From Adineta steineri (Eukaryota > Rotifera > Eurotatoria > Adinetida > Adinetidae), in assembly GCA_905250115.1 (NCBI GenBank), contig CAJNOI010000067.1, positions 254,490 through 318,489 of the forward strand: a stretch of DNA of 64,000 nt, read 5' to 3'. Each line of letters begins with the position of its first letter. Position 1 is the stretch's first letter. The notes below the pieces were generated by a model. It was not told the origin of the DNA and did not search any database. It was given only the letters and a program-made list of their open reading frames with translations. Positions 44,982 to 55,411 of this stretch are shown one piece after another. The position numbers and the translations under genes were made by a program.

Positions 44982-47900
44982 ATGACTATTCTAGTCGCAA
45001 TTTTAACATCATTTTTGGCATCAACTAACGCCCAGTTCAATCTGTATCATACGAATTGGATAGGGAAAAGCGCTTTGTATCATGACTGTTTGCAGTACAG
45101 GGCGATTATGGTGGCTGAAATCGATGAGCGAGAGAACAAGTTTCCAAATCCTTATCAAATTATTTCATATTGTTTACGTCCACTTGTCGAGGGAGAATGG
45201 CAAGATCCGACTATCATACAAAATAATATAATATCGACTTCGACATTCGATGAGTTGAAAATGCAGAACATAAGTGGACAGGATTTACTTTCATGGTCTG
45301 CTCCAGTTGATCTTGTCGAAAGCTATGAAAGTTATCTACTTGGCTCAAAGACAATTGCAGCGTCCGAAAGATTTTATAATTGCACGTCATTGTGGTTTGG
45401 AACGCACTGTCAATTTACATTCAACTCAAGCCAATTATTTAGTGATATTGTAGAAGATACTTTCATTGCAAAAGATATAGACAAGGGTCAAATATCGAGC
45501 CTTGTTATCACTAATCTGACTTGTTATGTACACCTGAAATGCAATCGTGGGCCATCGCCAATGTGTCTTGATTGGCGCGAAGTATGTGATGGGAGGACTG
45601 ATTGTTTAGGTGATGGTGCTGACGAAATGCATTGTTTGGAGCTAGAGGTGAATGAATGTGAAGAAGGCGAGTATCGATGTCACAACGGAATGTGTGTACC
45701 TGAAGAATTTGTCAATGATCATCCCTTCAATCCGGATTGTTTGGATCAAACCGACGAAAACGGTTTCGACTATTTAAAACTCAAACGAGTTTTTGGATTT
45801 TATAACTGTTATCAAAATCCAACATTTCAATGTGAAGAGTCGGATCATTTTTTCGGCGTACGAGGTTTTGTATGTGGTGATGGACAACATATTAAGATGC
45901 GAGCAGCATCCTCTGTAGACTTTGAGACATCTGAATATTTATACTGTAAAAATAGTCGTGATGTGATTATGTATGAATCGATATTATCGGATCGACATCG
46001 CTTTCCTTATTTGACAACTGAATGCTTAACAGTAGTGAGATGTCTCATGTTTGATAAAGACGGAACTCATTGTTTAGAACATATATGTACAAGCGAAATC
46101 CGCCCCTGCTCTCTTTCGCTTCATAAAGTTTGCAATCATTCAAACTATGTAGTCTTTCCTGTATTGCCTTTTCTTCATGATTATGCAGAGTTTGGATTTT
46201 GGACGAACACAACGATTACTTATGATTCTTCCGGTAAAATCCCACTTCCTGACTTTCTATGTTATAATGAGAAACGTTGTCCTTTTTTCTCACCACGATT
46301 CCAAATCAACAATATGACGTGTTTGCACTTGAAAGATATTGGCGCAGCAAATTTTAATTATCTCATTAAAATATTTCATGCATGTTTGTTAGTCGATACA
46401 AGTGGCAACAAAACTGATTGTATCCATCCATCTTTATTTCATTGTCCCAAAACAACTAAATGCATCTCAAAGTACCGACTACTTGATGGAGTGATAGATT
46501 GTTATGATGCCGCAGATGAATTATATGCAGATTCATGTAAGCTAAATGACAAATACCGTTTTCGATGTCTATCCGAAAACAAATGTATTGCACCTGTGCT
46601 GATGCATGACACGAATAATCATTGTACTGGAGGTGAAGATGAAAGGTTCAACTCTAGACAAAAATTTTCTTTCCAAAATCTCTGCAATGGATATTTACAA
46701 TTAACATCAGAAATCATTGACGAACAAAAAGAGACAGATGAAACGAATTGTGAACAGTGGCCATGTAATAATCAATATACGCGATGTAACGGTGCGTGGG
46801 AATGTTCCAATGGTGCAGATGAAGTTGACTGTAACCGGGAGTCACCATGTTACCCTGGTCATCATCCATGTGTCTCACCTATCAGTTTTCAAGTGATGTG
46901 TTTACCAATCGAACAGGCTGGAGATGGAAGCATAGACTGTCTTGGATCAACTGACGAAAGAGAATACTGTCGTTACCGGCAGACAGAAGAGTCTTTGGTA
47001 CGCTACCGATGCTGGAATAGCACAAGATGTACATCTGGAGGATGCCTTGGTTCTTTATTTTGTCCGTTCGAAGAAAGTCACTCTATCTATGATATGTGTA
47101 ACAACGATAAAAACATGGAAAATACCCTAAATAGCCTCATATTAGACAGCTTTATGGGAAATAGCAAGATTCAAAAAGATGCACATTTTATTTTAGGTGA
47201 TATGAGCCGTTTTCAATCGAATGTGTTAAATGTAGATTTGACAGTAACCGACTATTCTATCCTCACTCGCACTGAGCATATATCTACTATACACACTACT
47301 TTTTCATTCGAAATACTACCCAGAGAGATAGATTTCCGTCAGGCATGGATCTGCAATCGGGGCATTCTAATCTTTCACGGGCAAGAAGGAACTGAACTTT
47401 GTCTTTGTCCTCCAAGCTATTATGGAGATCGATGTCAGTTTCAGAACCAACGAGTTAGTTTAACTCTGCAATTTAACAAAGAATGTGCTCCGATTTGTCG
47501 TGGAGTATATGGTATAATTGTGATGCTTATCGATGATGCCAACATGATTCATTCTCACGAACAGTTTACGTACACTTCTACAAGCAATTGTGATATAAAA
47601 TACAACATATATTTGTTATTTCAATCTCAACTGAAGAATTTGACGAAAAACTACACTATTCGTATTGATGCTTACAACAAGATTGATCTCCTTTATTATA
47701 CAAGCTGGACATTGCCAGTTAAATTTCTCTTTCTTCCTGTCAATCGTATTGCTGCTTATTTGATTATACCATCTCATCCAGTCAATAGTGAAGATAACTG
47801 CGGAGTGACGTGCAATAATCACGGTCGTTGTGTCAAGTACTGGAATACAAAGGAAGATTTTTGTCTCTGTGATTCAGGGTGGTCAGGAACTAATTGTTCT

Positions 47901-49700
47901 ACTCGACTTAATACGTGTGATTGCTCATCAGATGCAATATGTCTTGGTCGAACTAACAATCGGTCAATTTGTTTGTGTTCTCAAGCAAAGTCTGGGCCAC
48001 GCTGTTTTCTTTCCTCTGCTTGTCGTAACAGTCCTTGCAAAAATGGTGGCCAGTGTGTAGCAGAGAACGAACAGATATCAACTAGTACCTTTACATGTAT
48101 TTGTACTGCCGGCTATTCTGGCCCAATGTGCGACATAAATGATACTCGTATAGATATTTCATTCCACGGTGTAGACATTCCTCGATCTCTCCTAATTCAT
48201 TTCATTACTGTGCAGCATAATGACCATCCTTTGACAACTACAATATCGAAGAAGATCCCTTTTGATGATGACAGTACAACACTATATATTTCAACGCCAT
48301 TCAACCTAATTTTCGTTCAAGTTATCAACGAATACTTTCTCGCCTTTCTGCAAACGAATACTTCATCTTTGACTCGCATCCCACTTGAGATGAATTCCTT
48401 TCATCATTGCCCTCCCATTCATCGTGTACTCGATGAACGAACACTTGCCTTTCACATATTACGTCGAGCAAAATTCTATCATAATATATGCAAACAACAT
48501 TCTGACTTGAGCTGTTTCTACGACAAAGAAGCATTTATGTGTTTATGTAACAATGATAATTTTACGAACTGCTTTCCTTTTGATTTCAATAAGACTTCTA
48601 TTTGCCAAGGACGGACTACATGTCGAAATGATGGCCAATGTTTTCAGGATCGTGCAACTTGTCCATCCTCAACCATGTGCATCTGTACTGAATGTTTCTA
48701 TGGTGGAAAATGCCAGTTGACTACAAAAGGTTTTAGTTTATCACTCGATGTTATTCTTGGATATCATATTCGTTCACATCTGTCGATTATTCAGCAGCCA
48801 CCTCCAGTGAAAGTAAGCGTTATAATAGCGACACTAATGCTTTTGGTAGGTCTGGTTAACGGATTCTTATCTATCATAACATTTCAATCAAAAAAGCTTC
48901 GTCAAACTGGTTGTGGATTTTACCTTTTGGCATCATCACTAATATCATTTTTCTGTTCTATTATCTTCACTTTGAAATTCTGGTTTTTGCTTCTCTCACA
49001 TATATCGTGGACCGAAAGTCGCATTTTTCTCCTCACACATTGCATTTTAATGGATTTCATTCTTCAATCTCTTCTTACTGCTAGTAATTGGCTGAATGCC
49101 TGTGTTGCTATAGAGAGGGTTTTTATCGTTATTAAAGGCATTAGTTTTGATAAAAAATATAGTCAGAAGGCTGCACAATGGATCACCTCTAGTGTAGTGT
49201 TGTGTTCTCTTGTTAGTTTTGTACATGATCCAATCCATCGTGAATTGATTGATGACGACGAAGAACAACGAACGTGGTGCGCTGTTCGATATTCTTCTGT
49301 TATGCGAATATTCGATTTGTCTATGAACATTTTTCATTTTATTATTCCATTCTCTATTAATCTGGTTTCAGCTATAATTATTATCATAACTATTTCTCGC
49401 ACTCATTCGACTGTTCACAAAAAACTAACATATAGACAACATTTACGCAAACAACTCTACGAGCAGAAACATCTAATTATTAGTCCGATCGTTTTAGTTG
49501 TCTTATCTGTACCGCGTCTTATCATTTCGTTTCTTTCTGGATGCATGAAATCAGCCAGAAATCCCTGGTTATTTTTATTTGGCTATTTCATTTCCTTCGT
49601 GCCACCGTTACTGACATTTGTTATTTTCGTTTGGCCTTCGGAAATATACAAGAAAGAAATTCTAACAATCATGAAACGACGATGGACATTACCTTGCTAA
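44982..49700 (+). CDS. LDLa/EGF-ectodomain 7TM receptor, 1572 aa
   Basis: One uninterrupted exon. A signal peptide (MTILVAILTSFLASTNA) is followed by LDL-receptor class A modules with the acidic calcium motif. Examples are CLDWREVCDGRTDCLGDGAD (~195-214), one at ~226-260, CISKYRLLDGVIDCYDAADE (~493-512), one at ~592-620 (CNGAWECSNGADEVDC) and one with CLPIEQAGDGSIDCLGSTDE. EGF modules follow, at ~938-975 (CNNHGRC...CDSGWSGTNC), at ~1015-1050 (CKNGGQC...CTAGYSGPMC) and near ~1220-1245. Seven membrane helices span ~1277-1560. The 7TM part is clearly homologous to that of the NHL receptor at 29192-30264 (shared ITFQSK, GCG-YLL-SS, WLNACVA-ER, FDKK, PFSINL, LIISPIV). It is presumably a large surface receptor or adhesion protein. 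A 4.7 kb intronless exon is odd beside the six-exon homologue and may reflect retroposition or intron loss. Confidence 0.88.
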   Translation: MTILVAILTSFLASTNAQFNLYHTNWIGKSALYHDCLQYRAIMVAEIDERENKFPNPYQIISYCLRPLVEGEWQDPTIIQNNIISTSTFDELKMQNISGQDLLSWSAPVDLVESYESYLLGSKTIAASERFYNCTSLWFGTHCQFTFNSSQLFSDIVEDTFIAKDIDKGQISSLVITNLTCYVHLKCNRGPSPMCLDWREVCDGRTDCLGDGADEMHCLELEVNECEEGEYRCHNGMCVPEEFVNDHPFNPDCLDQTDENGFDYLKLKRVFGFYNCYQNPTFQCEESDHFFGVRGFVCGDGQHIKMRAASSVDFETSEYLYCKNSRDVIMYESILSDRHRFPYLTTECLTVVRCLMFDKDGTHCLEHICTSEIRPCSLSLHKVCNHSNYVVFPVLPFLHDYAEFGFWTNTTITYDSSGKIPLPDFLCYNEKRCPFFSPRFQINNMTCLHLKDIGAANFNYLIKIFHACLLVDTSGNKTDCIHPSLFHCPKTTKCISKYRLLDGVIDCYDAADELYADSCKLNDKYRFRCLSENKCIAPVLMHDTNNHCTGGEDERFNSRQKFSFQNLCNGYLQLTSEIIDEQKETDETNCEQWPCNNQYTRCNGAWECSNGADEVDCNRESPCYPGHHPCVSPISFQVMCLPIEQAGDGSIDCLGSTDEREYCRYRQTEESLVRYRCWNSTRCTSGGCLGSLFCPFEESHSIYDMCNNDKNMENTLNSLILDSFMGNSKIQKDAHFILGDMSRFQSNVLNVDLTVTDYSILTRTEHISTIHTTFSFEILPREIDFRQAWICNRGILIFHGQEGTELCLCPPSYYGDRCQFQNQRVSLTLQFNKECAPICRGVYGIIVMLIDDANMIHSHEQFTYTSTSNCDIKYNIYLLFQSQLKNLTKNYTIRIDAYNKIDLLYYTSWTLPVKFLFLPVNRIAAYLIIPSHPVNSEDNCGVTCNNHGRCVKYWNTKEDFCLCDSGWSGTNCSTRLNTCDCSSDAICLGRTNNRSICLCSQAKSGPRCFLSSACRNSPCKNGGQCVAENEQISTSTFTCICTAGYSGPMCDINDTRIDISFHGVDIPRSLLIHFITVQHNDHPLTTTISKKIPFDDDSTTLYISTPFNLIFVQVINEYFLAFLQTNTSSLTRIPLEMNSFHHCPPIHRVLDERTLAFHILRRAKFYHNICKQHSDLSCFYDKEAFMCLCNNDNFTNCFPFDFNKTSICQGRTTCRNDGQCFQDRATCPSSTMCICTECFYGGKCQLTTKGFSLSLDVILGYHIRSHLSIIQQPPPVKVSVIIATLMLLVGLVNGFLSIITFQSKKLRQTGCGFYLLASSLISFFCSIIFTLKFWFLLLSHISWTESRIFLLTHCILMDFILQSLLTASNWLNACVAIERVFIVIKGISFDKKYSQKAAQWITSSVVLCSLVSFVHDPIHRELIDDDEEQRTWCAVRYSSVMRIFDLSMNIFHFIIPFSINLVSAIIIIITISRTHSTVHKKLTYRQHLRKQLYEQKHLIISPIVLVVLSVPRLIISFLSGCMKSARNPWLFLFGYFISFVPPLLTFVIFVWPSEIYKKEILTIMKRRWTLPC

Positions 49701-49935
49701 CGTCTTAGAGGGTTATAACTGTCAATTGAAAATAGATTGATCATCTACCTTGCAGAATATACAACAAGTTGAATTTAGTTAAACTAACAAATCTATTAAA
49801 AATTCTTGTGCTTTAAGATGAAGAATGAACTGTTATTAAAACTTACTTGCTTTGTTTCATCTTTCTGATCATGACATTTTACCGAAAGTTTTAATTGAAA
49901 CTAAAGTAATATTCTTATTAAATGGTTCGTCACAG

Positions 49936-49990
49936 AAGGGTGTAGGTATGGGTGTATGATTAATACAATATCCTTACCCACACACCTCTC
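49936..49990. repeat. Telomere-like hairpin downstream of the LDLa receptor
   Basis: AGGGTGTAGGTATGGGTGT is followed by CCTTACCCACACACCTC. Confidence 0.65.
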
Positions 49991-50038
49991 GACAGGCCCT
50001 TCTTACCTAAGAAAATTTTTTTTCTCTTAATCATATCT

Positions 50039-50126
50039 TGAGGGTGTGGTGTGTGGGTGTGGGTGTGTGGGTGTGTGGATGTGGGTGTCAATGATATAGA
50101 AGACGATGCACCCACACCCTCAATAT
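50039..50126. repeat. Longest telomere-like hairpin, (GGTGTG)n
   Basis: The left arm carries about 50 bases of GGTGTGGGTGTGTGGG-type repeat starting at TTGAGGGTGTGG. The right arm is TGCACCCACACCCTCAA. It is the best example of the family and, on one strand, G-rich enough for quadruplex formation. Confidence 0.85.
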
Positions 50127-50269
50127 GTGCTACAGAGCTTTCTATGGTTTGTAACTCAGATAATATGTGACAATAAAACTTTACTATTTAAGTAGAAAAT
50201 CTTCTATTTTTCTATGAATTTCTCTTTTATTGATTAATCATAGATAAAAGAACAACCTGAAAAGTGACT

Positions 50270-50365
50270 GTGGGTGCGAATAGAGAATAGTCATCCATAG
50301 CCTTAAAATGGGTGAGAGTATTATTCTCATACTTCACTCTCACATTCGCCCTCACACCACATCCA
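50270..50365. repeat. Degenerate telomere-like hairpin
   Basis: TGTGGGTGCGAATAGAGAAT and CACTCTCACATTCGCCCTCA form imperfect arms about 40 bases apart. Confidence 0.5.
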
Positions 50366-50618
50366 CGCTATTGGTAATTTATTTATCGATTCAATAAAGG
50401 GAAAAAATGAAGGTGTCACAAATACAATAAGAATATGTAAATACTTACCTTTCTTCCAACATTTTGACTGGAAAAAACCAGTATAAGTGCCCTTTTCTTT
50501 TTTTCTGTGTGAAAAATGGTTTTTACCAATTTAAATATTGATTACGAACACATCTAAAAAGATTACTGTTTTATAGTAATAGACTACATTTAAAACATTG
50601 AATTTTATTGCTTAATAA

Positions 50619-51047
50619 ATGACAATGAATTGTTCTCAACTGAGCGTCTGGCTGGATGCACATGCTAATGATTATGTTAGCAGTTTTCGTAAAAAACTAA
50701 CTGATAATAAACATCAATGTGTAAAAATATTTACTGAAATCAATCCATGTATAACATTCATTCAAACACATGTTAACCAAATAATATTTTTCATCTTTTC
50801 TGGTTCGTTTGGTTCAGAAGTGATACCATTAATTTATCATTATGATCACATCAGTCAAATATATTTATTTTGTGCTTCAATTGCATCACATACTAGTTGG
50901 GCTATAGATTATACAGATAAAATGTTAATGTTCGATCATGAAAATGATTTACTTCGAAGACTTTTTAAAGATATAGAACAATATCTTAAACAAGCTAATC
51001 ATTGTAAAGATTATGCAGAACTATTTCAACAAGATCAATGTAGTTAA
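50619..51047 (+). CDS. Stand-alone N-terminal domain of TPR-type proteins, 142 aa
   Basis: A single exon. It begins MTMNCSQLSVWLDAHANDYV and contains the pattern TFIQTHVNQIIFFIFSGSFG, SEVIPLIYHYDHISQIYLFC and WAIDYTDKMLMF. From memory this matches the domain placed ahead of TPR arrays (and ADP-ribosyltransferase domains) in many bdelloid proteins: 'xVWLDA...', a Cys/Phe-containing helix, 'VSGxxGxExVPxIHxLxQIxxIYVYC'. A Rossmann-like alternating pattern is likely. Here it stops after ~140 residues with Ser-TAA and no TPRs follow. It may act as a decoy or partner domain, or be a truncated copy; the frame itself is intact. The telomere-like hairpin clusters at 50039-50365 and 51191-51253 flank it. 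Confidence 0.7.
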   Translation: MTMNCSQLSVWLDAHANDYVSSFRKKLTDNKHQCVKIFTEINPCITFIQTHVNQIIFFIFSGSFGSEVIPLIYHYDHISQIYLFCASIASHTSWAIDYTDKMLMFDHENDLLRRLFKDIEQYLKQANHCKDYAELFQQDQCS

Positions 51048-51190
51048 AATAAAAGAATTTTCATTATTAACTTTTTTTTATAGAAATTAACAGTTTATTT
51101 TAATCTGACATCTTCACTCATACTAAATTTAATCAACCTTTCTACCTTTTATGAAGATTTGGAAGTTTTACAAAGAAGTAAAGTCGATTA

Positions 51191-51253
51191 GTGTGTGGGT
51201 GTAAGATTTAAGCTACGTCAATCATACGCACTCTGAAACACCCACACCCTATG
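51191..51253. repeat. Telomere-like hairpin downstream of the stand-alone domain gene
   Basis: GTGTGTGGGTGTAAG is followed by TGAAACACCCACACCCTAT; the arms are complementary. Confidence 0.7.
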
Positions 51254-51625
51254 CGAGTGAATTTCTGTGACTAAAGATACGATATGATCACATTTGTTAG
51301 ATAAGAAATTGTATATCTGTTGATTTAAAAATATCTGACAGGATTTGTAAAATTCTCCTGGATATTTTTCTCTGAAATATTGATTATTATCTTTATTTAG
51401 TCAAGAGTCGTTTTGTTTAGTATCACCCACTGAGTAATCTATAGATGTTGAAAAAACTGATCGTTATATCTGGAATCAATTTATTGAAAATATCTATTGA
51501 CGGTTTGAACGCATTATATTTTATTGATATTTATTTATTTAAAAATTTCAGTTATTATTCTCGACTAAATAAAGAGACTTAAAGAAAACTGAATAAGTTA
51601 TTGAAGAATTTGTAAATTAAATCTT

Positions 51626-52322
51626 TCATTTGATGAAAAATGTTGCAATAGCAGTACACAAATTAAATCCAAGTGCAATAATAGCCAAGATACTTGACAC
51701 GCCAATGTTGGGGGATACGACAAACACCTTGTTGTTATCAGCAACTAAAATATGTTTACTTTTCATAGCATAACTTAATCCGGTAGCTACACCAATAATT
51801 CCGCTAATAAGACATGCAATAATAAGACCTTTAACAACTAAACACATGTATTTCTTCATATTTTCATCAATTAGTATAATCGCTATTAACGATACAATAG
51901 ATAGTATTGATAGTATACAAGATATTGTTATAAATGCACGTGCGGCCATATTTTCCGCATTAAAATCCGATGATATATTGGAACAAGCTGTCGCACAGAA
52001 TTTCCACAATCCATATGTCAATGATTGCGATTCAACAGAAACTTTTGACCTAAGAATTAAGAAAAGCAGTATCTTCAAAAGAAGTAAATAAAAGATATTT
52101 AAATTCTTAGTAGAATCTGACGATTATTCTCTGTTATATTCGAATTTAAATCAAATCAAAGAAATGTTTATTTTGTTTTTTTGTCTTTGAGATTCTAATC
52201 AATAAAAATTAATGAAAATCTAAAAACCAGATAGGTACAACATTTGAGACAATATATAAAATAGCAGTTATAGCTAATAAAGCACTTGCAATATATATTG
52301 TTCTTCGATTTTCAAAAGCCAT
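51626..52322 (-). CDS. Claudin/PMP22-like four-helix membrane protein, 172 aa
   Basis: Exon 1 (52322-52228) encodes MAFENRRTIYIASALLAITA and the rest of helix 1, ending in Trp split by the intron (TG|GTTTTT). Exon 2 (52049-51626) starts at ATTCTTAG|G and continues. The joined frame is 173 codons including the stop. The layout is classic for the claudin/PMP22/EMP superfamily: a helix, then W(32)...GLW-x2-C-x3-C in the first extracellular loop (YGLWKFCATAC), then three more helices (~77-100, ~111-133, ~150-171). Such proteins form or regulate cell junctions or are small membrane tetraspans. The intron is 178 nt. The C-terminal tail is very short (FFIK), with no PDZ-binding motif. The two-exon model is strongly supported by the restored Trp. 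Confidence 0.85.
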
Positions 52323-53280
52323 TTATTATGTTTCTTCAAGACAATATCATACAACCTTTTCTATTTCAATCATTCAAATTATCATATTTTATATAAGTCG
52401 GTTAATAAATCTTTGTTTTTTTCTCTGTTTTACCTGAGTAAATTTTGATTTGTTGGGCATATTCAAATATTAAGATAGATAGAGTCATTTTTTCCTTTTT
52501 GGAATATAGATTTAGCTGTATTCGTCGTGATATTTACTATTTATCTTCTATAACAAAATTAGATGCAGATATCACGGCATATGTTTATGTGACATTTTCT
52601 GTATTCTGAATTTTTTATTAGATATTACAACTATTTGCTCTAGTTTATTAATGAAGAATATTTATTTTTTGTAGCTAGTGAAGAATGATATGTAGAAGAA
52701 AATTTTTATTGAGTTCTATTTTTATATATTGATATTAGCATATTGAATGGGTTAATTTATTGTTCTTCAAAAAATAAAAGAAAAAAATCTTTACTTTTCT
52801 TTTCAAAACATGAATGTCGTCAGATAATGTCATCAGATTCGATAATTCTTTTTTTTACTTCAGAAACAACAGATGCGTTTTGTTATCGTTTATATTCCTC
52901 TCTTTACTGATTATAGAGTAATGATTATAGAACAAGGTGTTAATTATCTTACAAATAATCAGTGTATAACAAATGCATTCATTTGTTCTAGATCTACGTA
53001 ACCGTTAATTTCATAAGCAAACTTTTTAATATTTTTGTCATAATTTTAACTTGTGTTGATTCTATAAAAAGCTGGTTTCAATGCGCATATTCAAATAAAC
53101 TAGTTTGTAGTTAATCGAACTTTTATTTACTCCACAGGTGTTTGTCTTTATCTTCTGTGCTTATTACGTCAAACATTCAGAGAATGTTTACAATCTATAT
53201 GAATCAACACACGTCGTTAGAATCATCCTTAAGGTACCTAAGTTCGTTGTGAAGTGAATTATTCATCGCTGTTATATGTT
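52323..53280. other. AT-rich intergenic DNA
   Basis: No supported gene or repeat. Confidence 0.4.
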
Positions 53281-53287
53281 TCGATGT

Positions 53288-53880
53288 AAGGTCAGAATAG
53301 ACATCTATTTATTTTCTATCGCTTTACAAATACTTAGATAACAATAAAATATCAAACAGAGTATCATGATAGCGTATGAGCAATGATAGAATTTTCACCA
53401 GTAAGAAAATAACTCTGCTAATTGACTCAAATGTTTTGATGCAACATACGATAATTTATTTTACAATTTAATCGTACAAATCTCTTCCACCAAATCTATT
53501 GTTCGTCATAATATTAATATTATTAAGAAAAATGTAACACTTGTCACTGCAGTAATCCGGTGATTATTTATTCCTTTTCTAGGATGTTTTTCAATATCTG
53601 ACCTATAAGAGCTTTTTAAATTGTAGTTATTCCTTTTATTTCAAATATTTCATATTCAATTGAAAATTCATTTTAATTGCAGATTATATAAGAGATGGAC
53701 AAAATATTTAGGATTTAACTAAGTTAATTAACACCATAAATTTACAAAATTGATTAATCTATGGTCCATAACAAGAAAAGAAAACTGACGATTTCTTCAT
53801 TAATTTTACATATTTGCATATATATTATTCCGGAATATCTTGTGTAATTGTGAGATGCGTACTCTTAATCATTTACAACC
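53288..53880. repeat. ~590 bp dispersed repeat, copy 2
   Basis: A direct repeat of 35600-36190, about 17.7 kb away in the same orientation. The flanks differ on both sides. Most differences are single-base changes plus a few short gaps. Confidence 0.85.
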
Positions 53881-54440
53881 ATATCTACATCTCACGAGAT
53901 CCATGAAATACTGAAATTAAATATAAAATTTGGAAAAAATCGATAATCAAGTCTTAGTTCCTAGAAAACTACAATAGTTAATCCGAAAGTGTTGCTGCAT
54001 AATTTAAAAACTCTAATTTATAAACTTTTTATGCTTTCTAGGTAAATAAACTCTAACTGTAATATTCTGATCGTAATAAAAAACTATGTTCAAACGCATA
54101 ATTTTCACAATAAAAGAATATTGATAATATAAAATAGTTTTCAACCATCTTCCGTTGTAATTTAGATGTTTGACGCGTTACAATAATGTATGTTAATCTC
54201 GAATGATTCATATAGTTTTAGAAATCAGTTCTTATGACTTAAAGAAAGTTTCATTAAAAAAAGTCACTTTCTTTCTTATAGTTCCATCTGAAATTGGCTG
54301 ACTCACTCTTGTGAAATAAGTTTGAGCGAGGATGAGGATGTGCTATATGCATCGCAAACGTGCAGGAATATGTTTTTTATCAAAGAAGAAAATGCAGTAT
54401 CGTCATATTTTTCTTCGTTCTTTACGTACTCATCTGCCGT
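53881..54440. other. Intergenic DNA upstream of the GST
   Basis: AT-rich, with no supported feature before the GST promoter elements. Confidence 0.4.
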
Positions 54441-54443
54441 TTT

Positions 54444-54531
54444 AGAACGTTCTTATATGCCGATGACGTGGCAAAATAAGTAACCAGAACACACATGTGC
54501 AATGTTTTTCTCTTCTCTTTTTTTATATAAA
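54444..54531 (+). promoter_or_regulatory. GST promoter: HSE-like, ARE-like and TATA elements
   Basis: AGAACGTTCT (54444-54453) fits the minimal heat-shock element nGAAnnTTCn. TGACGTGGC (54464-54472) fits the antioxidant-response core TGACnnnGC. TATATAAA (54524-54531) is a clear TATA box 67 bp before the ATG. The order and spacing suit a stress-inducible detoxification gene. Function is inferred from motifs only. Confidence 0.55.
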
Positions 54532-54597
54532 TACTGCTGGTTACACATACAACATTTCTATTTTCTTTAACGTATCACATATAATTACATAGCACAA

Positions 54598-55215
54598 ATG
54601 TCAACATACAAACTTTATTATTTTAATGTTCGTGGTCGTGGTGAAGTAGCTCGATTAATTTTTGCTGCGGCTGATCAAAAATATGAAGATATTCGTTATG
54701 AACGTGAAGAATGGGTATCACATAAAAGTGAAATGCCTTTAGGTCAAATGCCTGTACTTGAATACAATGGTGTGAAATTACCTCAATCAGCAGCTATTAA
54801 TCGTTTTCTTGCCAATCAATTTCATCTTGCTGGCAAAGACAATTTTGATCAAGCTAAAGTAGATGCTGTTGTAGATACAATCAATGATATGATAAGCAAA
54901 TATAGACCAATTAGAATGGAACAAGATGAAGCCAAACAAAAAGAACTTACTAAAACATTTCTTGCTGATGAATTACCTAAACATTTACAGAATTTGGAAG
55001 GTTTAGGTAAATTATATGGTAGTGGTGGTTCCTTTTTTGTTGGAAATAATTTAACATGGGCAGATTTATACTTCTATGATATAGCACAACATATACTTGA
55101 ATTGGATGAAAATATATTCAATAATTATCCTTGGTTAAAAGAAAATCGTCAACAAGTCGAAAAACAACCAAAAATTGCTGAATATCTCAAAAATCGACCT
55201 AAAACGTCACATTAA
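54598..55215 (+). CDS. Sigma-class glutathione S-transferase, 205 aa
   Basis: A single exon. The N-terminal thioredoxin-fold domain (1-~80) carries the catalytic Tyr in STYKLYYFNVRGRGEVARL (Tyr8 region) and the glutathione-binding loop GQMPVLEYNG with PQSAAINRFLA. The helical C-terminal domain runs from ~82 to 205, with the NLTWADLYFYDI folding motif. Length and motifs are those of sigma-class GSTs (hematopoietic prostaglandin D synthase-like). It would conjugate glutathione to electrophiles, including lipid peroxidation products, in the cytosol. A TATA box and stress-type elements lie upstream. An AATAAA-like signal lies near 55269, after the stop. Bdelloids carry many such genes, plausibly linked to desiccation stress. 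Confidence 0.95.
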   Translation: MSTYKLYYFNVRGRGEVARLIFAAADQKYEDIRYEREEWVSHKSEMPLGQMPVLEYNGVKLPQSAAINRFLANQFHLAGKDNFDQAKVDAVVDTINDMISKYRPIRMEQDEAKQKELTKTFLADELPKHLQNLEGLGKLYGSGGSFFVGNNLTWADLYFYDIAQHILELDENIFNNYPWLKENRQQVEKQPKIAEYLKNRPKTSH

Positions 55216-55411
55216 AAAAAACAATTATAGATGATTTTTTCAAATATTTTATTCTTATAAAATTCATTAAATAAACTATTGAAGCAATCTTATAATTAAT
55301 TTCTTTTTTCTAAGATCTTCTATATGCTTGCAGAACACAAATGACGAATATGTCATAATCTCTTTCTGATTTCAACCACATTTATATTCAATCATTTTAT
55401 TAAAAATATTG

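Noticed and set aside
16481-51253. CRISPR-like array from the repeated GT-rich hairpins
   Set aside because: Copies are kilobases apart, differ in length and have no regular spacers; the genome is eukaryotic.
35600-53880. The two 590 bp repeats as ends of one 18 kb element
   Set aside because: Several unrelated, intact host genes lie between them and no element coding region was seen; dispersed copies are simpler.
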